From a virus, in IMG/VR virus record IMGVR_UViG_3300021090_000071, positions 1-36,081 of that record: a stretch of DNA of 36,081 nucleotides; one strand, 5' to 3'. Below the pieces are notes generated by a model that worked only from the letters and a program-made list of their open reading frames with translations, was not told the DNA's origin and did not search any database. Below, one piece after another: positions 14,451 through 21,638 of the stretch; the stretch's first letter is position 1; every line of letters begins with the position of its first letter. The position numbers and the translations under genes were made by a program.

Positions 14451-15121
14451 ACGAACTAATTGTTGGGAACGTGAAGTCGATCCGAGCCGGGGGCTACGGG
14501 GAGTCGGGTATGGTGCGTCGGATTGTTAGCAGGCTCCTAGAAGACGATGACATGCGCAGCCGTATGGATAAATTCACCTCTCCAGATATCGTGGTCCAGC
14601 TTGACGGGAGCGGGAAAATCATTTCCGCTGCCGGGCAGACTCCTGCTGGAAAGAAAGCCGCCATGCAGGTCCTCGGTATGAGCATTGACGCTGCTCAGTC
14701 ACAGTTCACGAACCTGACCGTCGAAGTGAAGGACAACGAATATTGGGGCGAGGCCAAGAGAATTCGGCGTAGTGCCTTGAGCGAAGACGATGCTGGCTTT
14801 AAGCGCAGTGACGAGGACGAAAAGAAAAAGAAATCTGTTGGCTCCAAGGTTACTGGCTTTCTTGACAAGTGGCTGTCGGTAGGCGAGGCACGGGTATCCG
14901 AAGCGGGTGATGATGATGAAAAGCGTTACAGGGTCTTCACCCGCACGTGGTGGAAAGAAGAACCCGGTTGGCCCGGTGGGCTCGAACCCGAGATGGGTGA
15001 AAAGAATTACGGGCATCCCGATGACCTTACGTGGGAGGAAGCACGGGATTATTGCACCAAGTGGAATTCCGAGCATGAGCCGGGGCGGCTTTCACTCAAG
15101 GCCGAATTCGAGGAGCAGTAA
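14447..15121 (+). CDS. LLE-tagged hypothetical protein
   Basis: A 224-residue protein. The tag RIVSRLLEDDD lies at residues 25-35 after a Gly-rich start. A central region with IVVQLDGSGKIISAAGQTPA could be a small domain, followed by a charged linker (DEDEKKKKSVGSK). A C-terminal Trp-rich part (FTRTWWKEEPGWPGGLEPEM, then WEEARDYCTKWN) looks like a separate fold. The whole is unknown. Confidence 0.68.
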   Translation: MNELIVGNVKSIRAGGYGESGMVRRIVSRLLEDDDMRSRMDKFTSPDIVVQLDGSGKIISAAGQTPAGKKAAMQVLGMSIDAAQSQFTNLTVEVKDNEYWGEAKRIRRSALSEDDAGFKRSDEDEKKKKSVGSKVTGFLDKWLSVGEARVSEAGDDDEKRYRVFTRTWWKEEPGWPGGLEPEMGEKNYGHPDDLTWEEARDYCTKWNSEHEPGRLSLKAEFEEQ

Positions 15122-15349
15122 ATGAGCATGGTGAAATTCGCCACTCTTTGTGACCAGTGCGGGAAGCGGTCGGAAGAATACACTGCTTGGCCTTCGTGCG
15201 AAGGCTGTGGAGATGAAGTCTGCGATGATTGCGGTCGGGTCACGAAAACCGGAGACGGGGACCGGCCAGACAAAGCTATCTGTAAGAAGTGTGAAAAAGA
15301 GAGTGGCTCCTCGACTGCCGAAGGCATCGTGGAAAAACTCATCAGGTAG
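15122..15349 (+). CDS. Zinc-binding protein with C-terminal LLE-type tag
   Basis: A 75-residue protein with four Cys pairs: CDQCG, CEGCG, VCDDCG and ICKKCE, consistent with two treble-clef or cross-brace zinc sites. The last residues AEGIVEKLIR match the tag without its final Glu. ATG 15122 follows GAGGAGCAGTAA. The tag placed at the extreme C-terminus argues that it works as a peptide and not as part of a fold. Confidence 0.72.
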   Translation: MSMVKFATLCDQCGKRSEEYTAWPSCEGCGDEVCDDCGRVTKTGDGDRPDKAICKKCEKESGSSTAEGIVEKLIR

Positions 15350-15358
15350 GAGACTCTC

Positions 15359-17269
15359 ATGCCAGCTTTTTTGAAGACCATTCCGGGTGGCGAGGAAAAA
15401 TGGGCCAAGGCTAAGGCTGCTGCCGATAAGCAGTATCCGGGAAAGAAATCTTCGGACCCTGATAGCTACTACGCCATCGTTACAGCAATTACGAAAAAGA
15501 TGGCGCACGTGGAGGGTATCGAGGCGCGGGGTATTGTTGAACATCTGCTGGAAACGGACAACCCTCCTGCGACCGTAGAGCCTGAAGACTACGGCAAATG
15601 CAAGAATTGTCACGAAAATCCACGCGAGCCGGGTTCGGAGCTTTGCGGGGACTGTGAGGAACTTCTTGCGCGTGGTCGTGTTTCTGAGGCTGAGGACGAT
15701 CCGTCTGACGCGAAATTCAAGGAATGGATGAAGAAAGCGGACGACGCCTGCTACCTTAATTATGGGATGTCCATTCACGACTTGCCTGACGTGCCATTCC
15801 GGGATTGGTTCAAGGATGGGGTGACTCCGACTCGTGCGGCAGCCAGAGCCGTGAGGTCGGCTACACGTGGAGAAAGTATTGTGAGAAAGTCGCTCCGCGA
15901 AGATCAGGTGGACGACATTATGGCTTACGAGCAGGGAGACCTTTCTGATGAGAACACGATCAAGCTCTTTCAGGATCTCGTAGATTCCGGGCTTGCGTGG
16001 AACCTTCAAGGTCATTACGGGCGTACGGCCAAGGCGTTGATAGATCAGGGGCTCATCAAGGATACTCACAGCGTGCTGAAAAAGGAAAAGGAAGAGAGCC
16101 TCATTGGGGAAGATGAAAAGAAAATCGTCGCTGCCTTGCTCGAAGGAGACGAAGAGGATGATGCCGTCAACGCGGACATGGCGAGGGTCGGAGGGTTCCG
16201 TAATCTTTCTCCCGAGGAGGAAGAGAGATTCAGACAGTGGGCGCGCGACAACTGGAAGCCGGGTATGCCAAACAACCCGGTGTGGCATCCTATCGTTCGG
16301 GACGAGATCAAGAAGCTGGCCGGGTCGAAAAAGGAAAGCAAGCACAAGAAACTCCGTGAGGGGGAAGACGAAGAATTTGCTCACGGGACGTGTAGCTGCG
16401 AGCTTATTGCCTACCAGAACGAGGACGGTATCTGTACGCACCCGGCTTGTGAAGGTGGCGAGGATAATCACCCTGACTGCGGGGAGATTGTCAGTGGCAC
16501 GCCAAGCAGTGAGGAGTGGCCCAAGTCCTGTCCGGATGCCATGGAGAAACTGAAGCGGCACAAAATCGACCACCCGAAGGAAGAGAGCCTCACTGAAGTT
16601 GGAGAGCACACGCTGGTTATTCGTTCCCTTGATGACGCGCAGGCAGAGTGCTCTCAGGGAGACTGGCATTACGTTTTCACCGGTAACAAGTCAAAAAAGA
16701 ACATCGAGGACGAATTTCAACTGCATCTGCATCTAGCGAATCAGTCTCATCGGAAAAAGGAAAGTTTCACTGAGGATTTCAGGCTTGTTCACGGCGAGAA
16801 TCTGTATTTCTCCAAAGGTGATACGCTGCAACTCAACGCACACCAATCCAAGCTCGGCGAGGGACTGAGCTACCCTGCACAGGTCATCACTGCCGCGGAA
16901 AACGGCATGACAGGGGGTTGGGACGTTTGGGACGGAAAGGCTGAAGACGGAACGGAGGTATCTTTCTATGGCTTCTCCGTGACTGCAATTTCACAAACCA
17001 CCACTCCTGTGGATGAGTCTCGCAGGAGCGAGATTTTCTACAAGGAGCCCTGCAAAATCCTCGTCGTTGAAAAATTGAAGGACGAGAGGGGTATCACCCA
17101 CCTTCGGGAAGCCAACGTGTCTTTCGACAAGGCCAAGCTGGAGGCACTGAAAAAAGCTTATGCGCAGGCTGTTTCTGCGAAGCAGGAATCGTTCATGTTC
17201 GAGGGGCAGGAATTGCTCGCTAGCTACGCCAAGTACCTCATCGAATATCTCTCGGGAAAACTCGGGTAA
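15359..17269 (+). CDS. Large mosaic protein with tags and zinc ribbon, possibly virion-associated
   Basis: A 636-residue protein. Residues 1-50 (GEEKWAKAKAAADKQYPGKK and onward to AITKKM) form a small domain also seen in other phage proteins. The tag RGIVEHLLETDN is at residues 57-67. A zinc ribbon CKNCHENPREPGSELCGDC is at about 80-98. Further tag-like sites include ESIVRKSLRED and KKIVAALLEGDEED. A Cys/His-rich part (CSCELIAYQNEDGICTHPAC) follows near residue 345, and the C-terminal 200 residues are mixed. The modular build with repeated tags separated by acidic linkers suggests a cargo or scaffold protein. Confidence 0.7.
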   Translation: MPAFLKTIPGGEEKWAKAKAAADKQYPGKKSSDPDSYYAIVTAITKKMAHVEGIEARGIVEHLLETDNPPATVEPEDYGKCKNCHENPREPGSELCGDCEELLARGRVSEAEDDPSDAKFKEWMKKADDACYLNYGMSIHDLPDVPFRDWFKDGVTPTRAAARAVRSATRGESIVRKSLREDQVDDIMAYEQGDLSDENTIKLFQDLVDSGLAWNLQGHYGRTAKALIDQGLIKDTHSVLKKEKEESLIGEDEKKIVAALLEGDEEDDAVNADMARVGGFRNLSPEEEERFRQWARDNWKPGMPNNPVWHPIVRDEIKKLAGSKKESKHKKLREGEDEEFAHGTCSCELIAYQNEDGICTHPACEGGEDNHPDCGEIVSGTPSSEEWPKSCPDAMEKLKRHKIDHPKEESLTEVGEHTLVIRSLDDAQAECSQGDWHYVFTGNKSKKNIEDEFQLHLHLANQSHRKKESFTEDFRLVHGENLYFSKGDTLQLNAHQSKLGEGLSYPAQVITAAENGMTGGWDVWDGKAEDGTEVSFYGFSVTAISQTTTPVDESRRSEIFYKEPCKILVVEKLKDERGITHLREANVSFDKAKLEALKKAYAQAVSAKQESFMFEGQELLASYAKYLIEYLSGKLG

Positions 17270-17273
17270 TAAA

Positions 17274-17684
17274 ATGAAAATCAGGAACACACTCGTCTCC
17301 CGGTTGCTGGAAGCTGCTTATGGTTTCGACCTGACTGACATTAGTGGCTCTCGTTGGCAGGAGGTTCTTCAGGCGGTTGGAGCAAGCTCATCGCCGAATC
17401 TCGTCATGACAACAACCACTCGTGGTGCTTCCTACGGAGCGTGGCATTGGCAGGGATCGGGAATTCTGCTGGTTACGAAGAACAATCCAATCACGGGCGA
17501 ATATGCCCCCGACGATTTTGGTGACGGAAAGGGTAAACGCGTGGCGTGTAAGTTGGAAACCGGGTATGCCTCTTACATTGGAATTGAGGGTGATGCCGAG
17601 AAGGTTGCGCTTGCGGCCAAGTTGATAAGGAAATTCGCGGGTTATGTAAAGGGTGTGTCTAAGGGTTCACGGGATTACATCTAG
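17274..17684 (+). CDS. LLE-tagged hypothetical protein
   Basis: A 136-residue protein starting at ATG 17274, four bases after the previous stop. The N-terminus MKIRNTLVSRLLEAAYGF is a clear tag. The remaining domain includes GASYGAWHWQGSGILLVTKN and ends with AAKLIRKFAGYVKGVSKG. It ends with TAG directly before the next ATG, which shows that TAG works as a stop here. Confidence 0.72.
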   Translation: MKIRNTLVSRLLEAAYGFDLTDISGSRWQEVLQAVGASSSPNLVMTTTTRGASYGAWHWQGSGILLVTKNNPITGEYAPDDFGDGKGKRVACKLETGYASYIGIEGDAEKVALAAKLIRKFAGYVKGVSKGSRDYI

Positions 17685-18350
17685 ATGCTCCGCCGTTATG
17701 ACGCCGCCGTAGCCGATTTGCTTTCGATTGCGCTCGAAGGTCAGAAAATCCCCGTCAAGATTTCCCGGCCACGTGTGGAATTCGGTACACAGACAGAAAT
17801 GTTTCCGGAGAGGGCGGCGGAGATCACGTCCGCAATGGAAAACCATATCGCTCAGCTTCCTGCCATGGTTCTTACGCGTTTGAATTGGACGCTCGCCAAC
17901 AATCGGTTCAATCCCGTCCTACACCGCAAGCTCAAGTGGTCCGACGATTTGAACATGGTCAGCCAGAGCCAGCATCCCCTGCCTTACGACATTCCCTACC
18001 AACTGGACATCTGGACGAAATTCCGTGACGACGCGAACGTCCTGACGGAACTGACCCTCATCAAATTCCCCCGCAGGCTTCGTTTCTTGACGGTGGATTT
18101 CGGGAAAGCGTGGGGCTCGAAACGGGCATCGCTCTTCGCCGGGCAGGTTGTGGACAACACGATGTTGGAGCCGGGTCCTGATCGTGAGTGTAGGATTACG
18201 ATTGACTTCATGCTCGAAGCGTGGCTGCCACTGCCGGTGACGAGTATCCGGACCGTCCGCAAAATTATCAAGACCGTCAATCTCGTCTGGATCGAAGACG
18301 CCCGAGGCTTCGACCATCTGGCCTTCGAGAAAGTCGTGGGAGAAGGTTGA
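17685..18350 (+). CDS. Tail-terminator / neck-like structural protein
   Basis: A 221-residue protein. It begins MLRRYDAAVADLLSIALEGQ. The middle has LPYDIPYQLDIWTKFRDDAN, then VLTELTLIKFPRRLRFLTVD and DNTMLEPGPDRECRITIDF, and it ends with the strand EAWLPLPVTSIRTVRKI. The PYD-xx-YQLDIWTKxRxDAN core occurs in myovirus proteins that sit between head and tail or cap the tail. The assignment is by pattern recall and context, so moderate. Confidence 0.6.
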   Translation: MLRRYDAAVADLLSIALEGQKIPVKISRPRVEFGTQTEMFPERAAEITSAMENHIAQLPAMVLTRLNWTLANNRFNPVLHRKLKWSDDLNMVSQSQHPLPYDIPYQLDIWTKFRDDANVLTELTLIKFPRRLRFLTVDFGKAWGSKRASLFAGQVVDNTMLEPGPDRECRITIDFMLEAWLPLPVTSIRTVRKIIKTVNLVWIEDARGFDHLAFEKVVGEG

Positions 18351-18422
18351 ATGGGCAGGCCGGGTGTATCCGACTTGCGTGTACCTGATTTTCTGACTGC
18401 TCGGATTCTAGGAGGCGCCCCG

Positions 18423-18683
18423 ATGTCTAAATTCAAACCCAAGCAGCAGACGGAAGGCTGGAAGGATTTCTGGAAGTTGGACCCGCCTTCGCCGATTCCG
18501 CCTCCTGAGACGCCTGAGCACACGAAGCAGGGGCAGTATATGTGTACGTACTGCATGGGCAGCGGGTGCTTCAAGTGTAACTACAACGGATGGACCGAGG
18601 CCGTCGAGAAAATCGTAAGTAAACTGCTGGAGGGTGCGGAAGACGAATTCAAACGTGGGGAAAAAGGAAAGAGAAGAAAATGA
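18423..18683 (+). CDS. Small zinc-finger protein with LLE tag
   Basis: An 86-residue protein. ATG 18423 is chosen because TAGGAGG lies eight bases upstream; ATG 18351 is an in-frame alternative with no good site. It has CTYCMGSGCFKCNYNGW, a DnaJ-like CxxCxGxGCxxCxxxG zinc motif, followed by the tag EKIVSKLLEGAEDE and a basic tail. Confidence 0.7.
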   Translation: MSKFKPKQQTEGWKDFWKLDPPSPIPPPETPEHTKQGQYMCTYCMGSGCFKCNYNGWTEAVEKIVSKLLEGAEDEFKRGEKGKRRK

Positions 18684-19042
18684 AAGTACCTACAGGGATC
18701 ACGAAACGGCTTCTGGAAACCGGAGAGATGGGTAGGCGGGACATCGAACCGGGTGGTGAACACTACGAGTGGGCGCAGGCGATAAAAAATGCTGCACAGT
18801 TGATTTGTGGCGACGTTCCCGGTTGTAGCTTCGAGCGCATGAATCCTTTCGACGTGTATCAGGGTCCTTATGCGGACCTTCAGATTCCTGTGTTCGGTCA
18901 CGCGAAGCTGTGGGATTCGGGCGAGGAAGGCGGGGAACGTTTTTATCTGGAATACTACGACCACGGTCAACTGGTCGGGTTCGTGGGTTTTTCAGATGAG
19001 GTTGCGCAGCAGCTAGCTGACAAAATCAAAGCGGCGGGATGA
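18680..19042 (+). CDS. LLE-tagged hypothetical protein
   Basis: A 120-residue protein beginning MKVPTGITKRLLETGEMGRR, an N-terminal tag. The body contains EHYEWAQAIKNAAQLICGD and a beta-rich C-terminal half (RFYLEYYDHGQLVGFVGFSD). It starts in an ATGA overlap. No known family. Confidence 0.7.
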   Translation: MKVPTGITKRLLETGEMGRRDIEPGGEHYEWAQAIKNAAQLICGDVPGCSFERMNPFDVYQGPYADLQIPVFGHAKLWDSGEEGGERFYLEYYDHGQLVGFVGFSDEVAQQLADKIKAAG

Positions 19043-19057
19043 GCCGACTGGCCGATT

Positions 19058-20023
19058 ATGACGGAAATTAGACCCGGTAACCGAAGGGTCTCCGAGGCTG
19101 AGCAGATTGTGGGGGACCTCTGCCGGGCTGACGACGGGGAATTCTCCTCCTGTGGGAGGGGGTCCTCCAGCCGGTCTACGGCTCGTTCTGCGCCTCAGAG
19201 CGCCCCTTCCAAGGAAAAGACACCCAAGGAGACGGGCTCTAAGGAGAAGGTCACTCAAGCCATCGCCTACACCCTGCCTGCGGACTGGACCAAGATCACC
19301 CTCGACGATCTTGAAACCGCAACCAAGAAGTGTGCGTCAGAGGGGGGCAAGGAAGACCTCTGTATCCTGAACCCGCCTGTCTGCAAGGGAAACTACGGGG
19401 TGGATCGGAAGGACATGCCTCAGTTCCCGAAGGACAAGGCCGAGGAACTCGTGCAGGCACTCCGGGACAAGAAGGTGCCGGTGGACGAGGTTGAGGTTCC
19501 GGTGAAGGATCTCAAGGCCACGCAGGACGAGATCAACGCGAAAAAGGTCATCGGGATGGCGAAAGCCATGAAGGGCGGAACCTTTCATCCCGGTGGCGCC
19601 GTGTATGTCAGCAAGGACGGTTACGTCCTCGATGGGCACCACAGGTGGGCGGCTGCGTGGTTGCTCGACCGTGACTCGAAAATCAAGGTTGTGCGCCTCG
19701 GGATGGACATGGATCATCTGCTTGCTTTTGCCGACGAATACTCCGCCCCGAAAAAAGGCTTCGATGAAGCGGAGCGTATCGTTAGGGGATTTCTTGAGGT
19801 TGAACTGAAGCCACGTGTTACTTTTGACGGGAAAACTTATGTCGTCCGTTCTCGGACATTGGAAATTCCCGACTTCGCCTCTATGGACCGCATTGCTGTC
19901 TTACAGTGGTTGTCAAGAAATACGTATGCAACCGGGTACAGTAAAGCTCCTAATCCGTTGACTGGAATAGGCGGGGCGATCAAGTTGAAGGTGGAGTCTG
20001 TTGTTGAACGACTTCTCTTGTGA
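19058..20023 (+). CDS. ParB-like nuclease-fold protein with tags
   Basis: A 321-residue protein. The N-terminus has a tag-like RVSEAEQIVGDLCRADDGEF and then a low-complexity Ser/Lys linker. Residues about 150-235 resemble the ParB/sulfiredoxin fold: VEVPVKDLKATQDEINAKKV, then AVYVSKDGYVLDGHHRWAAA with the DGHHRW motif. The tag AERIVRGFLEVEL follows, and the protein ends in VESVVERLLL. ParB-like domains bind nucleotides or cut DNA in some families. The role here is unknown; the tags suggest delivery with the virion. The ribosome site for ATG 19058 is weak. Confidence 0.72.
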   Translation: MTEIRPGNRRVSEAEQIVGDLCRADDGEFSSCGRGSSSRSTARSAPQSAPSKEKTPKETGSKEKVTQAIAYTLPADWTKITLDDLETATKKCASEGGKEDLCILNPPVCKGNYGVDRKDMPQFPKDKAEELVQALRDKKVPVDEVEVPVKDLKATQDEINAKKVIGMAKAMKGGTFHPGGAVYVSKDGYVLDGHHRWAAAWLLDRDSKIKVVRLGMDMDHLLAFADEYSAPKKGFDEAERIVRGFLEVELKPRVTFDGKTYVVRSRTLEIPDFASMDRIAVLQWLSRNTYATGYSKAPNPLTGIGGAIKLKVESVVERLLL

Positions 20024-20038
20024 TTTAGGGGAGGAAAT

Positions 20039-20191
20039 ATGGACCCACTTACACTCATCATCGTCATCCTCGTAGTTCTTTGGGCTCTTGGAATGTTAGG
20101 TGGCTATAGTATTGGCGGAGTGCTCCACCTGCTACTCGTTATTGCGGTCATTGTTCTTCTTGTCAGGCTGATTCAAGGAAGGCGTCTATGA
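20039..20191 (+). CDS. Lmo0937-like small membrane protein
   Basis: A 50-residue protein from ATG 20039 after GGGGAGGAAAT: MDPLTLIIVILVVLWALGML, a GGYSIGG turn, then HLLLVIAVIVLLVRLIQG and a basic end. Two hydrophobic helices around a Gly-rich turn match the small Lmo0937-type membrane proteins common in bacteria. Function unknown. It is unusual inside a phage structural block. Confidence 0.7.
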   Translation: MDPLTLIIVILVVLWALGMLGGYSIGGVLHLLLVIAVIVLLVRLIQGRRL

Positions 20192-20212
20192 AAATCGAGA
20201 GGGGAAAAACCG

Positions 20213-20887
20213 ATGAAACGACCGTGTGATTGCCAGATGCACTCCTGTCGTCATGTGGGCGAGTGTCCGAACGAGGGAACTGTGTTCCTTCCATACTACG
20301 GGTTTCCTCTCTTTTACTGTCCTGCGTGTGCGGCCAAGGCTCCGAAGCCTGAACCGCTGGAGCCAGCCGAATCCATCGTTGAAGTGAACCTTCAGCCGGT
20401 GGATACGAAAGGAGCCGGGTTCAGGTGTGCAGGGTGTGACGAGTGGGCGTACGACAAGGATTGGGCGCGCGTAAATCGGGACGCTGAGGGGAACCGAGTC
20501 ATCGTCAAGGGTGGTGTTTTTGCCGACCTTCACGGTGAGGCGTTCAAGGCTTATTACTGTTCGGACTGTGCAAAGGGGGCACCCGTGAAAAATGTAGAAC
20601 ACATTGTGGAAGCCCTGTTAAACGAGGAAGGCTTGACGGATTTCGTGGTCGCCCGATACATTCTTGCACGCCATGACGGAGATTCGGAGGGTGCGAAGGA
20701 AATCCAAGCGGGGATGCGGAAGCTGTTCGGTTCGAGTTGGAGCAGGGCCGCGAAATCGTACGGTGACCCCGACGATCCGGCACAGCGCGATGCCGTGCTT
20801 GCTAAGGCAACCGCAATTGTGAGTGGTGCGTCTCACGATACGATTCAGCAGTTCATACAGCTAGTCTTTCCAGACGACATAATCTGA
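20213..20887 (+). CDS. Cys-rich protein with two internal tags
   Basis: A 224-residue protein. Zinc-type clusters are CDCQMHSCRHVGECP, then YCPACAAK, CAGCDEW and YCSDCAKG. Tag-like segments are AESIVEVNLQPVD (about residues 53-65) and EHIVEALLNEEGL (about 129-141). The C-terminal domain from about residue 140 is helical (FVVARYILARHDGDSEGAKE and onward). The first tag separates two zinc modules and the second separates zinc from the helical domain, so the tags act as linkers. Confidence 0.7.
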   Translation: MKRPCDCQMHSCRHVGECPNEGTVFLPYYGFPLFYCPACAAKAPKPEPLEPAESIVEVNLQPVDTKGAGFRCAGCDEWAYDKDWARVNRDAEGNRVIVKGGVFADLHGEAFKAYYCSDCAKGAPVKNVEHIVEALLNEEGLTDFVVARYILARHDGDSEGAKEIQAGMRKLFGSSWSRAAKSYGDPDDPAQRDAVLAKATAIVSGASHDTIQQFIQLVFPDDII

Positions 20888-20909
20888 CTATCCTTCTGAG
20901 AGGCATTCG

Positions 20910-21314
20910 ATGAAAGTCAAAAGTGGCCTGACCCGGCGTCTCGTTGAAAGCAGCCAGACGTTTTTCGACGCGTATGTGGACGCGGCGTTGTGGAGCAGCA
21001 CTGACAACGTGGATGATTCTGGCGGCGAGCCGTTGGACAAGAATTACGGCAGAGAAGATATCGAGCCTGACACGTTGGCGAAGATGAAGCAGGATTGTGA
21101 CGCCTTCATACGCGACAACGACGCGGATCTCCGCGTGTCAGGTCTTTCTGATGAGCAAGCCGGGCATTATTTCTGGTTGAACAGAAACGGCCACGGTACA
21201 GGGTTTTGGGATCAGGGGGACGATCCGGTTTTCAAAAGATTGGATGATGCTTCCGATAAATTCGGGTCCTTTGATCTTTTCGTTGGGGACAACGGAAAAA
21301 TCGACGGGAGCTAG
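20910..21314 (+). CDS. LLE-tagged hypothetical protein
   Basis: A 134-residue protein beginning MKVKSGLTRRLVESSQTFFD, a variant of the N-terminal tag with VE in place of LE. The body is acidic (DNVDDSGGEPLDKNYGREDI and onward), with a Trp-containing end. GACTATCC lies 16 bases upstream of the start, and GAGAGG serves as ribosome site. It ends with TAG. Confidence 0.7.
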   Translation: MKVKSGLTRRLVESSQTFFDAYVDAALWSSTDNVDDSGGEPLDKNYGREDIEPDTLAKMKQDCDAFIRDNDADLRVSGLSDEQAGHYFWLNRNGHGTGFWDQGDDPVFKRLDDASDKFGSFDLFVGDNGKIDGS

Positions 21315-21316
21315 GA

Positions 21317-21625
21317 ATGAAAATCAGAGGTACGCTTACCGAACGGCTTTTCACGCAGGCTGAATTGCGTGAAGTGGGGCAAAGAGCGCGGCTCAAAGAG
21401 GATCTCGGGACTTGCGAGTGTGCCGACCCCGGTTGTCCGGTGCATACGTTCTCAAGTAAATGCACTGCTCCGGCAGTCGATACGATTTACCGGATGGACA
21501 TGGGAGACGACGAGACGGGTACGCGGATGTGTTCGCCCTGTATCGGAGACGCGCTAGAATCAGGCATTTTCACAACGAAAGACAACGATGACCTCGAAGG
21601 GCTTGCTCGGCGTAACTCTCGATGA
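21317..21625 (+). CDS. LLE-type tagged zinc protein
   Basis: A 102-residue protein beginning MKIRGTLTERLFTQAELREV, a diverged tag. Cys residues CECADPGCPVH and later KCTAP and RMCSPCIGD suggest zinc binding. The start is two bases after the previous TAG. No family recognised. Confidence 0.68.
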   Translation: MKIRGTLTERLFTQAELREVGQRARLKEDLGTCECADPGCPVHTFSSKCTAPAVDTIYRMDMGDDETGTRMCSPCIGDALESGIFTTKDNDDLEGLARRNSR

Positions 21626-21638
21626 ACTGGAGTAACTG

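Noticed and set aside
15092-16669. 525-codon minus-strand open frame
   Set aside because: It is antisense to the tagged mosaic protein at 15359-17269, which has zinc ribbons, a ribosome context and family-like domains. The antisense frame is a codon-bias shadow.
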